From Pontibacillus salipaludis (GTDB lineage: Bacteria; Bacillota; Bacilli; Bacillales; BH030062): 64,000 nucleotides of DNA. This document shows, in pieces, positions 36,427-46,183 of the stretch (position 1 is its first letter; every line of letters starts with the position of its first letter). The position numbers and the translations under genes were made by a program. The DNA is taken from contig NZ_BMIN01000004.1 in the NCBI RefSeq assembly GCF_014642405.1, forward strand, positions 62,001 through 126,000, read 5' to 3'. Under the pieces are notes generated by a model. That model was not told the origin of the DNA and ran no database searches. It saw only the letters and a list, made by a program, of their open reading frames with translations.

Positions 36427-36730
36427 CTTGATCTAGTACGATCTAACTTGAGACTCGCAGCAACCTTCCAGCATACACTTGAGCCGCTTTTGATGAATCT
36501 TAAGTCGATTCCCCTTCAACTAGAGTCAGAATTACCTAACTTGAGTCACCTCCTCTTAACTTGAGCTGGATTTCGAACGACTTGAGTCAATGTTGCCGAA
36601 TGTTGAGCCAGTTCACCACCTGCTTGAGCCACTTCCCACTAACTAGAGCCGCTTCCTCCTCTACTCGAGCCCTCTTATCCCCCACTTAATTCAATCCCCA
36701 ACCTTGCGCCCTTCCTTCCACGACTTGAGC
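36427..36730 (+). repeat. Phased array of ACTTGAG-type motifs, period about 20-21 bp
   Basis: About 15 occurrences of a CTTGAG-like core. The core C falls at 36427, 36447, 36478, 36499, 36520, 36540, 36560, 36581, 36602, 36623, 36643, 36664, 36685, 36703 and 36724. Most intervals are 20 or 21; exceptions are 31 and 18. The clearest cores are AACTTGAGTCACC, CACTTGAGCCGC, GCTTGAGCCACTTCC and ACTAGAGCCGCTTCC. It lies between the dehydrogenase and pgi terminators and contains no plausible ORF. Confidence 0.8.
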
Positions 36731-36769
36731 TAATAAGCTCCCTCCACACCCTACACCTATTTCCACCAA

Positions 36770-36803
36770 CAAAAAAAACGAGCACCCTAAAAAGGTGCTC
36801 GTT
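36770..36803 (-). terminator. Terminator after pgi
   Basis: AACGAGCACC / GGTGCTCGTT stem followed by an 8-T tract on the minus strand. Confidence 0.88.
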
Positions 36804-36823
36804 CTCAACTTCATCATTTTATC

Positions 36824-38176
36824 TTATTTGTTCAAGCGATTTTCTAATTCTGCTTTTTGAGCTTCGAAACCTGGCTTACCTAGTAAAGCGAACATGTTCT
36901 TCTTATAAGCTTCTACTCCTGGTTGGTCAAATGGATTAACACCCAGTAGGTAACCACTAATTGCACAAGCTTTTTCGAAGAAGTAAACCATGTAACCGAA
37001 TGTATATGCATCTAATTTCGGTACATGCACGATTAAGTTCGGTACTTGACCATCTGTGTGAGCAAGCATAGTACCTTCATAAGCTTTCTCGTTTACAAAG
37101 TCAATTGTCTCTCCTGCAAGGTAGTTCAAACCATCCAGGTTCTGCTCATCTTCTTTAATCGTCACATCACTCTTTGGTTCTTCAACATGAAGAACGGTCT
37201 CAAACAAGTCACGGCGACCATCTTGAACATATTGTCCCATTGAGTGAAGATCAGTCGAGAAGTTCGCGGAAGATGGGAAAATTCCTTTTTGGTCTTTTCC
37301 TTCACTCTCTCCAAATAATTGCTTCCACCACTCAGCAAAGTATTGAAGTGCTGGTTCATAGTTTACAAGCATCTCAATCGTCTTACCTTTGCTATAAAGA
37401 GCATTACGTACTGCTGCATATTGGTAAGCTGGGTTCTTCTCAAGATCCTCTTCACTTAACTGTTGTTGGGCAAGTTGAGCACCCTCCATCATTTCTTGTA
37501 TGTTAATGCCACTTGCAGCAATAGGAAGAAGTCCAACAGCTGTAAGCACAGAGAAGCGTCCACCAACATCATCTGGGATGACGAAACTTTCATAACCCTC
37601 TTCAGATGCTAACGTTTTAAGTGCACCTTTTTGCTTATCTGTAGTCGCATATATACGCTTACGCGCTTCTTCTTTACCGTACTTGTTCTCCAAGAACTCA
37701 CGGAAGATTCGGAAAGCAATAGCAGGTTCAGTTGTTGTACCACTCTTTGAAATAACGTTTATAGAAACGTCCTTGTCCTTGATTGCATCAAATAGGTCGT
37801 TAACGTAAGGAGCACTGATGCTGTTCCCTACGAAAAAGACTTGTGGTGTTTCACGCTGATCTTTAGACAGTTCATTATAAAACGAATGGTTTAGCATTTC
37901 CAAAGCCGCACGTGCACCGAGGTATGATCCTCCTATACCAACTACAAGTAATACATCAGAGTCTGATTTAATCTTGTCAGCCGCTTTTTGAATACGAGAG
38001 AATTCTTCTTTGTCATATTGTTCAGGAAGGTCTAACCAACCTAAGAAATCGTTTCCGGCACCTGTTTTATTGTGTAAAGAATGGTGTGCTAGCTTTACAG
38101 TTTCTTTTATATTCGTTAATTCATGTTCACCAAAGAACGGTAACGCTTTTTCATAATCAAAACGAATGTGAGTCAT
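36824..38176 (-). CDS. pgi: Glucose-6-phosphate isomerase
   Basis: A 450-residue isomerase interconverting glucose-6-phosphate and fructose-6-phosphate in glycolysis. Signature stretches are [47 protein letters not shown] and the C-terminal [15 protein letters not shown] at 38176 follows GGAGGG, whereas the longer frame starts with a TTG before that site. It keeps its B. subtilis place upstream of yugJ. Confidence 0.96.
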   Translation of the reverse strand: MTHIRFDYEKALPFFGEHELTNIKETVKLAHHSLHNKTGAGNDFLGWLDLPEQYDKEEFSRIQKAADKIKSDSDVLLVVGIGGSYLGARAALEMLNHSFYNELSKDQRETPQVFFVGNSISAPYVNDLFDAIKDKDVSINVISKSGTTTEPAIAFRIFREFLENKYGKEEARKRIYATTDKQKGALKTLASEEGYESFVIPDDVGGRFSVLTAVGLLPIAASGINIQEMMEGAQLAQQQLSEEDLEKNPAYQYAAVRNALYSKGKTIEMLVNYEPALQYFAEWWKQLFGESEGKDQKGIFPSSANFSTDLHSMGQYVQDGRRDLFETVLHVEEPKSDVTIKEDEQNLDGLNYLAGETIDFVNEKAYEGTMLAHTDGQVPNLIVHVPKLDAYTFGYMVYFFEKACAISGYLLGVNPFDQPGVEAYKKNMFALLGKPGFEAQKAELENRLNK

Positions 38177-38303
38177 TATGTATCCCTCCAACTTATCTTT
38201 CTAAACTTCACTTTATCGAAACGCTTACAGCAAATCAAGCGCTCTCACCCATGTAAGCGAATACAGGGAGCAATTTTTATAAAAAATCATACAAAAGAAA
38301 TAG

Positions 38304-38330
38304 AAAGCAGGCTGAGAACAGCCTGCTTTT
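38304..38330 (-). terminator. Terminator after yugJ
   Basis: AAAGCAGGCT / AGCCTGCTTT stem; the minus-strand tail is T-rich but interrupted. Confidence 0.7.
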
Positions 38331-38339
38331 GATTCATGC

Positions 38340-39506
38340 TTATAGAGACATTTCTAAAATAGCTTTCACATCTTCGTCATGAAGTTCTTTGAAGTTACCA
38401 AACGGACCACGCTTCATTGCACGATCTACGATAAGATCAAGTTGATCATTACCAATATCGTAGTCAGCAAGACGTTCCGGCGCACCTAGAGATGTCCAGA
38501 ATTCACGAAGTTTATCGATACCTTCAAGCGCAACTGTTCGGTCATCTTTGCCTTCTGGATCCACTTCAAAGACGCGCACAGCTAGTTGCTTAAAGCGATC
38601 TACATTGTGGTCTACGTTATGCTTCATCCAGTTAGGGAATAGAATCGCAAGTCCGCCTGCGTGCGGGATATCATAGACAGCAGAAACGGCATGCTCAATA
38701 TTGTGAGTTGCCCAGTCGCCACGGTAACCCATTTGAAGCATACCATTTAAAGCGATTGTTCCAGCATAAAGAATCGTTTCACGATGCTCATAAGACTCAA
38801 GGTCTTCTAACAACTTCGGTGCTGTTTCAATAACCGTTTTTAAAACTCCTTCAGCCATGCGATCTTGTACAGGCGCATTTGTTGGCTGGTGGAAGTATTG
38901 TTCGAAAATGTGACTCATCATATCTACCATACCGTAAATCGTTTGATCGCGAGGAACGGTTAAGGTGTTAGTTGGATCTAGAATAGAGAACTTAGGATTT
39001 GTGAACGGTGGCGCACCCCAACCGTACTTTTCGTTTGTTTCCCAGTTCGTTATAACAGAACCAGCATTCATCTCAGAACCTGTTGCTGCTAATGTAAGAA
39101 CGGTACCAAATTCAATCGCATCTTCAGGTGTCGCCTTACGCGTAACAAGATCCCATGGATCCCCATCGTATTTTGCCCCCGTTGCAATCGTTTTGGTAGC
39201 GTCAATTACACTGCCGCCCCCTACTGCAAGTAAGAAGTCTATATTATTTTCCTTAGCAAGCTGTACACCTTTCTTAACTGTAGCTAAGCGAGGGTTGGGT
39301 TCAACACCTGCTAATTCTGTAATCGTTACATTCATATCGTTTAATTTATTAACAACCTGATCATATAAACCATTCTTTTTGATACTGCCGCCACCATAAA
39401 CAAGTAGCACATTTTTTACATCGGAAGGGATTTCCTCTGATAATTTTTCTAATTGATCTTTACCAAAGATTAATTTTGTCGGATTGTGAAATACAAACTG
39501 TTCCAT
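38340..39506 (-). CDS. yugJ: Iron-containing, butanol-dehydrogenase-like alcohol dehydrogenase (YugJ)
   Basis: A 388-residue group III alcohol dehydrogenase of the BDH type. The N-terminus [18 protein letters not shown], the [10 protein letters not shown] cofactor motif near residue 98, [13 protein letters not shown], and metal-ligand segments [16 protein letters not shown] and [16 protein letters not shown] are visible. It matches YugJ in type and position, between pgi and yuzA. It is only distantly related to the paralogue at 10589. Confidence 0.9.
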   Translation of the reverse strand: MEQFVFHNPTKLIFGKDQLEKLSEEIPSDVKNVLLVYGGGSIKKNGLYDQVVNKLNDMNVTITELAGVEPNPRLATVKKGVQLAKENNIDFLLAVGGGSVIDATKTIATGAKYDGDPWDLVTRKATPEDAIEFGTVLTLAATGSEMNAGSVITNWETNEKYGWGAPPFTNPKFSILDPTNTLTVPRDQTIYGMVDMMSHIFEQYFHQPTNAPVQDRMAEGVLKTVIETAPKLLEDLESYEHRETILYAGTIALNGMLQMGYRGDWATHNIEHAVSAVYDIPHAGGLAILFPNWMKHNVDHNVDRFKQLAVRVFEVDPEGKDDRTVALEGIDKLREFWTSLGAPERLADYDIGNDQLDLIVDRAMKRGPFGNFKELHDEDVKAILEMSL

Positions 39507-39782
39507 GTTGGTAAATTCCCCTTTCAGAATTAAGTCCAGTGTCTATTATGTCCAACATAATCCCAAAGATCAAAAAATCAGCTTAGAATCATAATTCAGT
39601 TCATTCCTTCTCACCCGCGCAACCGATTAATGAAAAGCCCGATCAGCTTTCAAAAATTCTTATTAAAAAAATCCACTTCAAAACCTTAAGCTCCCTTTTA
39701 TACCTAACATTTTTGTATACTTCATCAAAAACTACAAAAGCTACTACAGAATCATATTCAAATTATGAAGGAGGAATAGATC

Positions 39783-40019
39783 ATGAGTACTCTACAACGT
39801 ATTGCTTTGTTGTTAGTAATCATTGGAGCTGTAAACTGGGGACTTATTGGATTGTTTCAGTTCGATTTAGTGGCAGCTTTATTTGGAGGCGGCGAACAGA
39901 GCGGCGCATTTGCACGTGTGATCTATACACTTGTAGGAATTAGTGGTCTTATTAGCCTGAGCTTACTATTCAAACCAAGTGAAGAAATGGCTGATCGCAC
40001 TGAACCAGAGACTGAATAA
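39783..40019 (+). CDS. yuzA: DUF378 membrane protein (YuzA)
   Basis: A 78-residue protein with two membrane helices and the DUF378 signature LLVIIGAVNWGLIGLFQFD, then YTLVGISGLISL. The charged tail is cytoplasmic or hairpin-like. The ribosome site is AAGGAGGAA. Function is unknown; position matches yuzA of B. subtilis. Confidence 0.9.
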   Translation: MSTLQRIALLLVIIGAVNWGLIGLFQFDLVAALFGGGEQSGAFARVIYTLVGISGLISLSLLFKPSEEMADRTEPETE

Positions 40020-40089
40020 TTACTTTGTTTAAGGTCAGAGAGGATAATGACACTGCTAAGAGCTTTTCATTATGCTGATGACAACATAA

Positions 40090-40123
40090 AAAAGAGGCTG
40101 CCCTATATAGGGCAGCCTCTTTT
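40090..40123 (-). terminator. Terminator after yugI
   Basis: AAAAGAGGCTGCCC / GGGCAGCCTCTTTT stem, bidirectional, with T tract on the minus strand. Confidence 0.88.
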
Positions 40124-40128
40124 CGTTA

Positions 40129-40533
40129 TTACTTACGGAAAGTATTTTCGCGCTCTTTAGACTGGTTAATCCACTCGTCAAGCTTATCCTTAAGCGTGTT
40201 GAAGCCAGCTGGTGTACCTTCTTCTTGTTGAACAGCAGCTTGTTGCTTTTGCTGTTGAGGCTTACGCTGTGGTTGCTTCTCTTGCTTAGGAGCTTCTTGA
40301 GTCGCACGGATTGATAAAGAATACTTACCTTTTTCTTCATCGATGTTTAGGATTTTTACATTTACTTTGTCACCAACGTTTAGGTGCTCGTTAATGTCTT
40401 TAACGAAACCATGAGTAACCTCAGAAATGTGTACTAAACCTTGTACTTCTTCGTCTAAAGCAACGAATGCACCATATGGTTGAATGCCTGTTACTTTACC
40501 TTCCAATACTTGACCTGTTTCGAACTTTGCCAT
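40129..40533 (-). CDS. yugI: S1-domain RNA-binding protein, general stress protein 13 family (YugI)
   Basis: A 134-residue protein. Residues 1-75 form one S1 OB-fold (GQVLEGKVTGIQPYGAFVAL, VQGLVHISEV, VGDKVNVKILNIDEEKGKYS). A Lys/Gln-rich linker (KQEKQPQRKPQQQKQQ) leads to a helical tail. Single-S1 proteins of this type bind RNA or ribosomes. Position matches yugI. Confidence 0.92.
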   Translation of the reverse strand: MAKFETGQVLEGKVTGIQPYGAFVALDEEVQGLVHISEVTHGFVKDINEHLNVGDKVNVKILNIDEEKGKYSLSIRATQEAPKQEKQPQRKPQQQKQQAAVQQEEGTPAGFNTLKDKLDEWINQSKERENTFRK

Positions 40534-40826
40534 TGCTATACAACTCCCGATCTGTTTATATTCGTTTTAATTTCACGCAATATATGATTATAGCACAAGA
40601 CCTCGTTTTTCGCAAAAGGAAGTCGCACTTAAATCCTATTAAATCAACATCTACGAGCTCTCCCAACACAAGGGTTTTAAAAGGCGCAATACGTTCCTTA
40701 AATTATAAGATATATTGAATTTAAAGTTTCAAAATGTTGTTACATATACGGATTATTTTAGAATTTATGTATGATAAGATAAAGGGAGTATACTACATTT
40801 TGGAAAAGGGATAAGGAGGCGTTCTA

Positions 40827-41183
40827 ATGAGTTTAGGTAAACAAATTCGCACTCAACGTGAACAACTAGGTCTCTCTTTAGAAGACTTTGCTTTCCGCGT
40901 TCGAACTGGACAACAAACAATGGAAAGAATTGAAAATGACGAACACACCCCTGAATTACAAACGATCCTGAGAATATCCACTGTTCTTGATATGCCTGCA
41001 TCTGAATTGTTAGAGAGTACAAACACGGCAAACGAATCAGAAGTTGATGATGAATTAAAGAATTTAATTATGGAAGTTGGAGTAAAGCGAACAAAACTAT
41101 TTCTTCGCCATGTAAAAGAGTTTACAGAAGACGATGTGTTAAAAGTTATGGAGATGCTAAAAGAAATTAAATATAAAAAATAA
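40827..41183 (+). CDS. XRE-family helix-turn-helix regulator
   Basis: A 118-residue protein with an N-terminal HTH (about residues 4-58): LGKQIRTQREQLGLSLEDFA...RIENDEHTPELQTILRIST. The remaining 60 residues are helical and acidic, ending FTEDDVLKVMEMLKEIKYKK. The start follows AAGGAGG. It is monocistronic with a terminator. No target operator was recognised, so it may regulate itself or distant genes. Confidence 0.82.
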   Translation: MSLGKQIRTQREQLGLSLEDFAFRVRTGQQTMERIENDEHTPELQTILRISTVLDMPASELLESTNTANESEVDDELKNLIMEVGVKRTKLFLRHVKEFTEDDVLKVMEMLKEIKYKK

Positions 41184-41257
41184 AAAAAATGTGGTTTAAC
41201 ATTACTTAAAAGCGGTAATATTGAGTTATGTAAGACTTTCTCGTATTCCCCCTGTGA

Positions 41258-41293
41258 GGCAAAGCGTACTCGGCGCTTTGCTTTTTTTTTTGC
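41258..41293 (+). terminator. Terminator after XRE regulator
   Basis: GGCAAAGCG / CGCTTTGC stem followed by a run of ten T. Confidence 0.85.
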
Positions 41294-41442
41294 CTCTTGA
41301 ATGAAACCCTCTCTTTCGTACAACCTAACCTCATGTACGTTTATATTCCAACCGACTCAAATGTTTAACCAATTATTTTAAAAGGAAAAAGCCTACTACT
41401 ACTCATTTCCTTAGACAATCTAATGATGGAGGTTAATGGACA

Positions 41443-42303
41443 GTGAACGGATTACACATCCACGTAGATGATGAATGGCTAAAGCATAACGGAGTTAATA
41501 TCGCCTACCAGCGTTACACCTCCCCATCCTCTGGCAGAAAACCGGCCCTTGTCTTTGTACACGGATTTTTATCTTCTAAGTTTTGCTACCGCTTTATGAT
41601 ACCAGAATTACTTGAACACTTTGATGTCTTTTCCTTCGACTATCCACCTTTTGGTAACAGTGACAAGAATTGGTCTTACAAATTTTCCTACTCAAACTTC
41701 GCACACATTATCATTGAATTAATGGACCAGCACAATATTCAGAAAGCCTCTATTGCCGGGCATTCAATGGGAGGTCAAGTTGCACTCACATGTAGCCATC
41801 TCTTCCCTGAACGAATCGATAAACTTATTCTCATGGCCCCGTCAACCTATATGAAAAAACTAGGTTTCTGGTTACAGCATGCTAGTCGATTACCTGTATT
41901 TCCTTTCCTGTTAAAACGGCACTTGTACAAGAAAGGAGTTTATCACTCTCTTCTTGATTGTGTACACGATCCCCACATGATCAATAAAGAGATGATTCAA
42001 GGATATATGAAGCCTTTTTTCAAAGAAGAGATATTCAGATGCCTTTCCAAAATGATTCGCGATCGAGAAGGAGACTTAGCATCTCAGTATTTAAGAGAAA
42101 TTGAAGCAAGTTGTTTGGTATTCTGGGGAAAAGAAGATAAGGTCCTACCTGTTTCACTCGGGTATCGATTGGTAAAAGATTTGCCGTCAGCTGAACTAGA
42201 AGTTTTCGAACAAAGCGGGCATTTACTTCCAGAAGAAGTTCCATCTGTGTTAACTGAAAAGATTAAACAATTCTGTTTACCAACAAGGCAAGCGACCTCT
42301 TAA
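41443..42303 (+). CDS. Alpha/beta hydrolase (YugF-like)
   Basis: A 286-residue alpha/beta hydrolase. Oxyanion region VFVHGFLSSKFCYRF (about residues 37-51), nucleophile elbow GHSMGGQ, probable acid in FWGKEDKVLP and catalytic His in QSGHLLPEE. GTG at 41443 lies about 10 bp after TGGAGG. B. subtilis has a similar gene (yugF) between yugI and patB, matching this position. The substrate is unknown. Confidence 0.82.
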   Translation: MNGLHIHVDDEWLKHNGVNIAYQRYTSPSSGRKPALVFVHGFLSSKFCYRFMIPELLEHFDVFSFDYPPFGNSDKNWSYKFSYSNFAHIIIELMDQHNIQKASIAGHSMGGQVALTCSHLFPERIDKLILMAPSTYMKKLGFWLQHASRLPVFPFLLKRHLYKKGVYHSLLDCVHDPHMINKEMIQGYMKPFFKEEIFRCLSKMIRDREGDLASQYLREIEASCLVFWGKEDKVLPVSLGYRLVKDLPSAELEVFEQSGHLLPEEVPSVLTEKIKQFCLPTRQATS

Positions 42304-42413
42304 AGGGTCGCTTATTCTTTTTCTCTCTTTTTTCTCATACGGATTGTTTCGTTTTTACGGGAATTTTTTGTATCATACTAATAGAAATGGATCTATATTA
42401 GGAGGGGAACAAT

Positions 42414-43595
42414 ATGACATTCAATGAAGTTGTAGATAGACGAAACACGCGCTCTGTTAAATGGGACCTTACAGAGCAACTTTTTAAAGATAAAGAAATC
42501 CTGCCTATGTGGGTAGCTGACATGGACTTTCAAACACCAAAACCTGTTGTAGATGCTCTCGTTGATCGCGCTAGTCACGGAATATTTGGTTACACAGTTA
42601 CAGATGAAGCGATCCATTCGATTATAAAAGGATGGCTTTCTAAAAAACACAATTGGGAAATCAACACCGATTGGCTTTCTTATAGCCCAGGCGTTGTTCC
42701 TTCTCTTCACACAAGTGTAGAGGCACTTACAGAACCAGGAGATTCAATTTTAATTCAGACACCTGTTTATCCTCCGTTCTATGATGTTATAAAAAAACAT
42801 GATCGAAATATAGTTACAAGCTCTCTTCAACTACAGGATGGACGATATGAAATCGACTTCGAGGATTTTGAAGAGAAGATTCAAAACGTGAAGGCTTTTA
42901 TACTCTGCAACCCTCATAATCCAGTAGGCCGAGTATGGACAGAAGATGAATTACAACGAATGGCTGACCTTTGTGTCAAACACGATGTCCTCATTTTTTC
43001 TGATGAAATTCACGCTGACCTGGTATATGCCGGGCACAAACATATACCAATCGCTTCTTTATCGGATGAGGTAGCACATAGAACGACAACCTACTTCTCA
43101 CCAACGAAGACGTTTAACATTGCTGGCCTACAAGCATCCTATATTGTAACTCCTGATGAAGATATGAAGAAGAAGATTGATGCTCAGTTTGGCCTTCAAG
43201 GACTTAATATGCTAAACACCATGGGAGTAACAGCCATCGAAGCTTCATACGAACATGGTGAGGAATGGCTAAATGAGCTGGTTGAAGTGTTGGATGCAAA
43301 TAAAGACCAGCTGATGAAACGAGTTCATGAAGAAACAAATCAGATTCAAATTATTGAGCCTGAGGGAACCTACCTTGTTTGGATGGATTGTCGGGGGCTT
43401 GGTCTTTCACATAATGAGTTAAAAGAATTTATGAGAACGAAAGCTAAAGTTGGTCTAAATGATGGCGCATCTTTCGGAAAAGAAGGCGAAGGATTTATGC
43501 GTATCAATATTGCTACACCTCCCCAAACCTTGAACGAAGGAATCGATCGAATTGTTCAAGCAGTGAAGAACCAAAACGAGACTGATTCGAATTAA
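42414..43595 (+). CDS. patB: PatB/MalY-type PLP C-S lyase / aminotransferase
   Basis: A 393-residue fold-type I PLP enzyme. MWVADMDFQTPKPVVDAL near residue 32, CNPHNPVGRVW, SDEIHADLV and the Schiff-base lysine in FSPTKTFNIAGLQ fit the MalY/PatB group, which cleaves cystathionine and other C-S substrates. AGGAGGGG precedes the ATG. The neighbourhood (yugI, YugF-like, patB, kapB) matches B. subtilis. Confidence 0.9.
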   Translation: MTFNEVVDRRNTRSVKWDLTEQLFKDKEILPMWVADMDFQTPKPVVDALVDRASHGIFGYTVTDEAIHSIIKGWLSKKHNWEINTDWLSYSPGVVPSLHTSVEALTEPGDSILIQTPVYPPFYDVIKKHDRNIVTSSLQLQDGRYEIDFEDFEEKIQNVKAFILCNPHNPVGRVWTEDELQRMADLCVKHDVLIFSDEIHADLVYAGHKHIPIASLSDEVAHRTTTYFSPTKTFNIAGLQASYIVTPDEDMKKKIDAQFGLQGLNMLNTMGVTAIEASYEHGEEWLNELVEVLDANKDQLMKRVHEETNQIQIIEPEGTYLVWMDCRGLGLSHNELKEFMRTKAKVGLNDGASFGKEGEGFMRINIATPPQTLNEGIDRIVQAVKNQNETDSN

Positions 43596-43678
43596 ATCGC
43601 AATCCATGGTATCGTTATGGGTAGGTCTCATAAGATAGTAGCAAGACCCTTTCAGTTCTAGAAGGTAAGGTGAGAAAC

Positions 43679-44431
43679 ATGATTAATCGTAAAAGTAAGC
43701 GAGAAATTGAGTTGATGCACGAAGCCGGAAAACTGCTGGCATCTGCACACAAAGAAATTGCCAAAATGATCAAACCTGGTGTAACGACAATGGAGATCGA
43801 GAACTTCGTTGATCATTACTTGGCTAAACATGGTGCTACACCAGAACAAAAAGGCTACCAGGGCTATGAATTTGCCACTTGTGCATCCATTAATGATGAA
43901 ATTTGTCACGGCTTCCCTCGTAAAGAAGCACTAAAAAACGGCGATATCGTGACAATCGATATGGTTGTAAACCTAAATGGCGCCCTTGCCGACTCTGCTT
44001 GGACATATGCAGTCGGAGAAGTTTCAGAAGAAACACAACGTCTTGTAGATGTTACGAAAACAGCTCTCTATAAATCAATTGAGCAGTGTCAGGTTGGTAA
44101 ACGCTTAGGTGATATTGGTCACGCCATCCAATCTTACGTAGAAGGTGAAGGCTATTCCGTAGTACGTGACTTCACAGGACACGGTATAGGAAATTCTATT
44201 CACGAAGAACCAAACATTCTTCATTACGGAGAAGCGGGGAAAGGCCAGCGCCTGAAAGAAGGCATGGTGATTACAGTTGAACCAATGGTGAATACAGGTA
44301 CTTGGCACTCTCAGATGGATGAGAATGGATGGACAGCTCGAACTACAGATAAAGGGTTATCCGCTCAATTCGAGCACACAATCGCCATTACAAAAGAAGG
44401 ACCCATGGTATTAACAGAACAAGATATCTAA
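43679..44431 (+). CDS. Type I methionine aminopeptidase (MapB/YflG-like)
   Basis: A 250-residue dinuclear metallopeptidase that removes initiator Met from nascent proteins. The ligands are the two Asp in VTIDMVVNLNGALADSAW, His in FTGHGIGNSIHEEP, Glu in ITVEPMVN and Glu in QFEHTIAIT. ATG at 43679 follows AAGGTGAG, while GTG at 43670 lies inside that site. It is not next to ribosomal genes, so it is probably the second, accessory MetAP (like YflG). Confidence 0.9.
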   Translation: MINRKSKREIELMHEAGKLLASAHKEIAKMIKPGVTTMEIENFVDHYLAKHGATPEQKGYQGYEFATCASINDEICHGFPRKEALKNGDIVTIDMVVNLNGALADSAWTYAVGEVSEETQRLVDVTKTALYKSIEQCQVGKRLGDIGHAIQSYVEGEGYSVVRDFTGHGIGNSIHEEPNILHYGEAGKGQRLKEGMVITVEPMVNTGTWHSQMDENGWTARTTDKGLSAQFEHTIAITKEGPMVLTEQDI

Positions 44432-44432
44432 T

Positions 44433-44467
44433 AAAAAAGGCTGCCTCATATGAGGCAGCCTTTTTCT
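44433..44467 (+). terminator. Terminator between map and sodC
   Basis: AAAAAGGCTGCCTCAT / ATGAGGCAGCCTTTTT stem serving both convergent genes. Confidence 0.88.
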
Positions 44468-44479
44468 TATGATCGTTCT

Positions 44480-45064
44480 TTATTCCTTCTCTTCCTCTCC
44501 CACATCTTCTGAAGGATCAGATGGAGGGTTCTTATTAGCTGCTTCTTCTAGCTGAATCACACCACATGCAACCCTGTCTCCCGCATCACCAGCAGGCTGA
44601 GTCAGACCATCATCCACACCTTCATGAATGACTAATGAGGTCCCTTCATCTTTCAGTAAAGACATTTTTCCATCCATTAGCGTTGCCCCTTGGACTGCAA
44701 GTTCTGCATTTACTTTTCCAGATGAATCCGCCTCAACATTAGGCATATCTCCTAAATGAGTTCCCTTCGGATTCATTGCTCCATGTTCTTTATTGTCAGG
44801 ATTTAAGTGATTACCTGCTGATTTAAAGTCAGGCCCCTCACATACCGGGTACTCATGAACGTGTATGCCATGAAGCCCAGGAGTTAGACCCGTTAACGAT
44901 AACTTAATAGCTACAGAATCATTTTCTTCTGATAATTTAGCCGTCCCTAATGCATCCCCTGCAGGATTATACATCTCTATTTCAAAGGATGAACGATTTT
45001 GACTGGAACACCCTGCTACAAATAAAGCAAGCGCGAAGATTGCGCCAAGTTTCCCTACTCTCAT
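44480..45064 (-). CDS. sodC: Cu/Zn superoxide dismutase lipoprotein
   Basis: A 194-residue protein with a lipobox (LFVAGC), so it is anchored outside the membrane. Metal ligands of SodC are all visible: H-x-H in GIHVHEYPVC, GNHLNPDNKEHG, HLGD and LVIHEGVDD. The disulfide cysteines are in YPVCEG and RVACGV. As I recall, B. subtilis YojM lacks copper ligands, whereas this copy looks complete and probably active. ATG at 45064 follows GGAAGAGG. A Pro/Glu-rich tail ends the protein. Confidence 0.92.
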   Translation of the reverse strand: MRVGKLGAIFALALFVAGCSSQNRSSFEIEMYNPAGDALGTAKLSEENDSVAIKLSLTGLTPGLHGIHVHEYPVCEGPDFKSAGNHLNPDNKEHGAMNPKGTHLGDMPNVEADSSGKVNAELAVQGATLMDGKMSLLKDEGTSLVIHEGVDDGLTQPAGDAGDRVACGVIQLEEAANKNPPSDPSEDVGEEEKE

Positions 45065-45241
45065 GTTACCTCTTCCTTTCAAGCATACTTACTATACAGT
45101 GTTGACTAGTTCTAATCGTTTTAATCCTGATCCTCATCCTCAGTCTTACTCTATTCTTGTCTTTTCTGTGAAGCCAATTGAACTCCCTATATGAAAGCGG
45201 TAAACTAGAGAAAAATAAAGGTTATTGAAGGAGAAAATGGC

Positions 45242-45724
45242 ATGCGTAAAATTTCCATGGTCTTCATTGGACTATTGCTAATGAGTATAGGGTTAACCGG
45301 ATGCGGAAATGAGGAGAGCAACCATGATAAAGGGGATCACCAGGTTGTTATGGGTGACATTCAGGAAACTACAGTTAGTAAGGAAGCTTTACCTTCTTTC
45401 CTAGATGAAAAACACGAGGACATCAAGACCATCTATCAAGGAGCCGCTCAACATCAAGATTTACTTGAACAAATGCCTTGTTACTGTGGATGCGGCGAAA
45501 GCGTCGGACATATGAACAATTACGATTGCTTCATTCATGACCAAGATGAACAATCGATCGTATGGGATGACCATGGTACGAAATGTAACGTTTGCCTTGA
45601 GATCGCAGCTAAAGCGATGATCGAGTATAGCAAGGGAGAGTCTGTTGAAGATATACGCTCCATGATTGATGAGACCTACAAGGAAGGCTATGCGAAACCA
45701 ACCCCAACACCTCCAGTTTCCTAA
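45242..45724 (+). CDS. PCYCGC-motif lipoprotein
   Basis: A 160-residue lipoprotein (lipobox LTGC at about residues 18-21). The family motif PCYCGCGESVGHMNNYDCF (about residues 79-97) and a later KCNVCLEIA give six Cys outside the signal, suited to metal binding or thiol chemistry outside the cell. Function is not established. It is divergent from the SOD lipoprotein, which may hint at a shared surface metal or oxidative-stress role (inference). Confidence 0.9.
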   Translation: MRKISMVFIGLLLMSIGLTGCGNEESNHDKGDHQVVMGDIQETTVSKEALPSFLDEKHEDIKTIYQGAAQHQDLLEQMPCYCGCGESVGHMNNYDCFIHDQDEQSIVWDDHGTKCNVCLEIAAKAMIEYSKGESVEDIRSMIDETYKEGYAKPTPTPPVS

Positions 45725-45741
45725 CAAGCTCTTCCATATAA

Positions 45742-46065
45742 AGCCCCCTTATATGGAAGACTTAAAACTATGATAGTGATGTTTTGCGATAGATGGAGGG
45801 AGGGAGGTTTCCGTCAGCTTTAATGGAGCGTAACGGAAACACGCCATATATGGGAGTGGGTGCTTAAGCACCAGAGTTGAATGAGGTGCGTTCACTACCT
45901 ATGGGCAGGGCTTGCTCGGGGACTGCGGGACTCCCGCGGGATAAGGAGCCTATCCAGCTCCCCGTAGGAAAGCGAGTTGTCCCCGAGAAAGCCAAAGCAC
46001 TTTTACAGCAACGGACCTAGCCCCCTCAAATGTCTCAACTTCTAGCATTCAACATTTCTATCCTA
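45742..46065 (+). repeat. Composite repeat R7 (arm D lost, arm C shortened)
   Basis: Arm C (about 45907-45993) keeps GGGCTTGCTCGGGGACTGC and TTGTCCCCGAGAAAGCC but lacks the middle: it goes from GGAGCCTA directly to TCCAGCTCC. Arm D is gone: GGTTTCCGT is followed after about 25 bp by AACGGAAACACGCC. The flanks persist. It lies between convergent genes, ahead of the terminator at 46107. Confidence 0.8.
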
Positions 46066-46106
46066 ATCTTAAACAATTATAAGGACAATCGAGGGGAAGG
46101 GAATAA

Positions 46107-46144
46107 AAAATGAGCAGGGACCCTTTGGGATTCCTGCTCATTTT
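46107..46144 (-). terminator. Terminator after small membrane protein gene
   Basis: AAATGAGCAGG / CCTGCTCATTT stem followed by a T6 tract on the minus strand. Its presence supports the neighbouring 71-codon frame being a gene. Confidence 0.8.
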
Positions 46145-46183
46145 CATGCTAATTATTTTTTCACCTTTATCCAACACCGATTG

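Noticed and set aside
36427-36730. Possible CRISPR array
   Set aside because: The repeated core is only about 6-9 bp, units are diverged, there are no constant-length unique spacers, and no cas genes are present.
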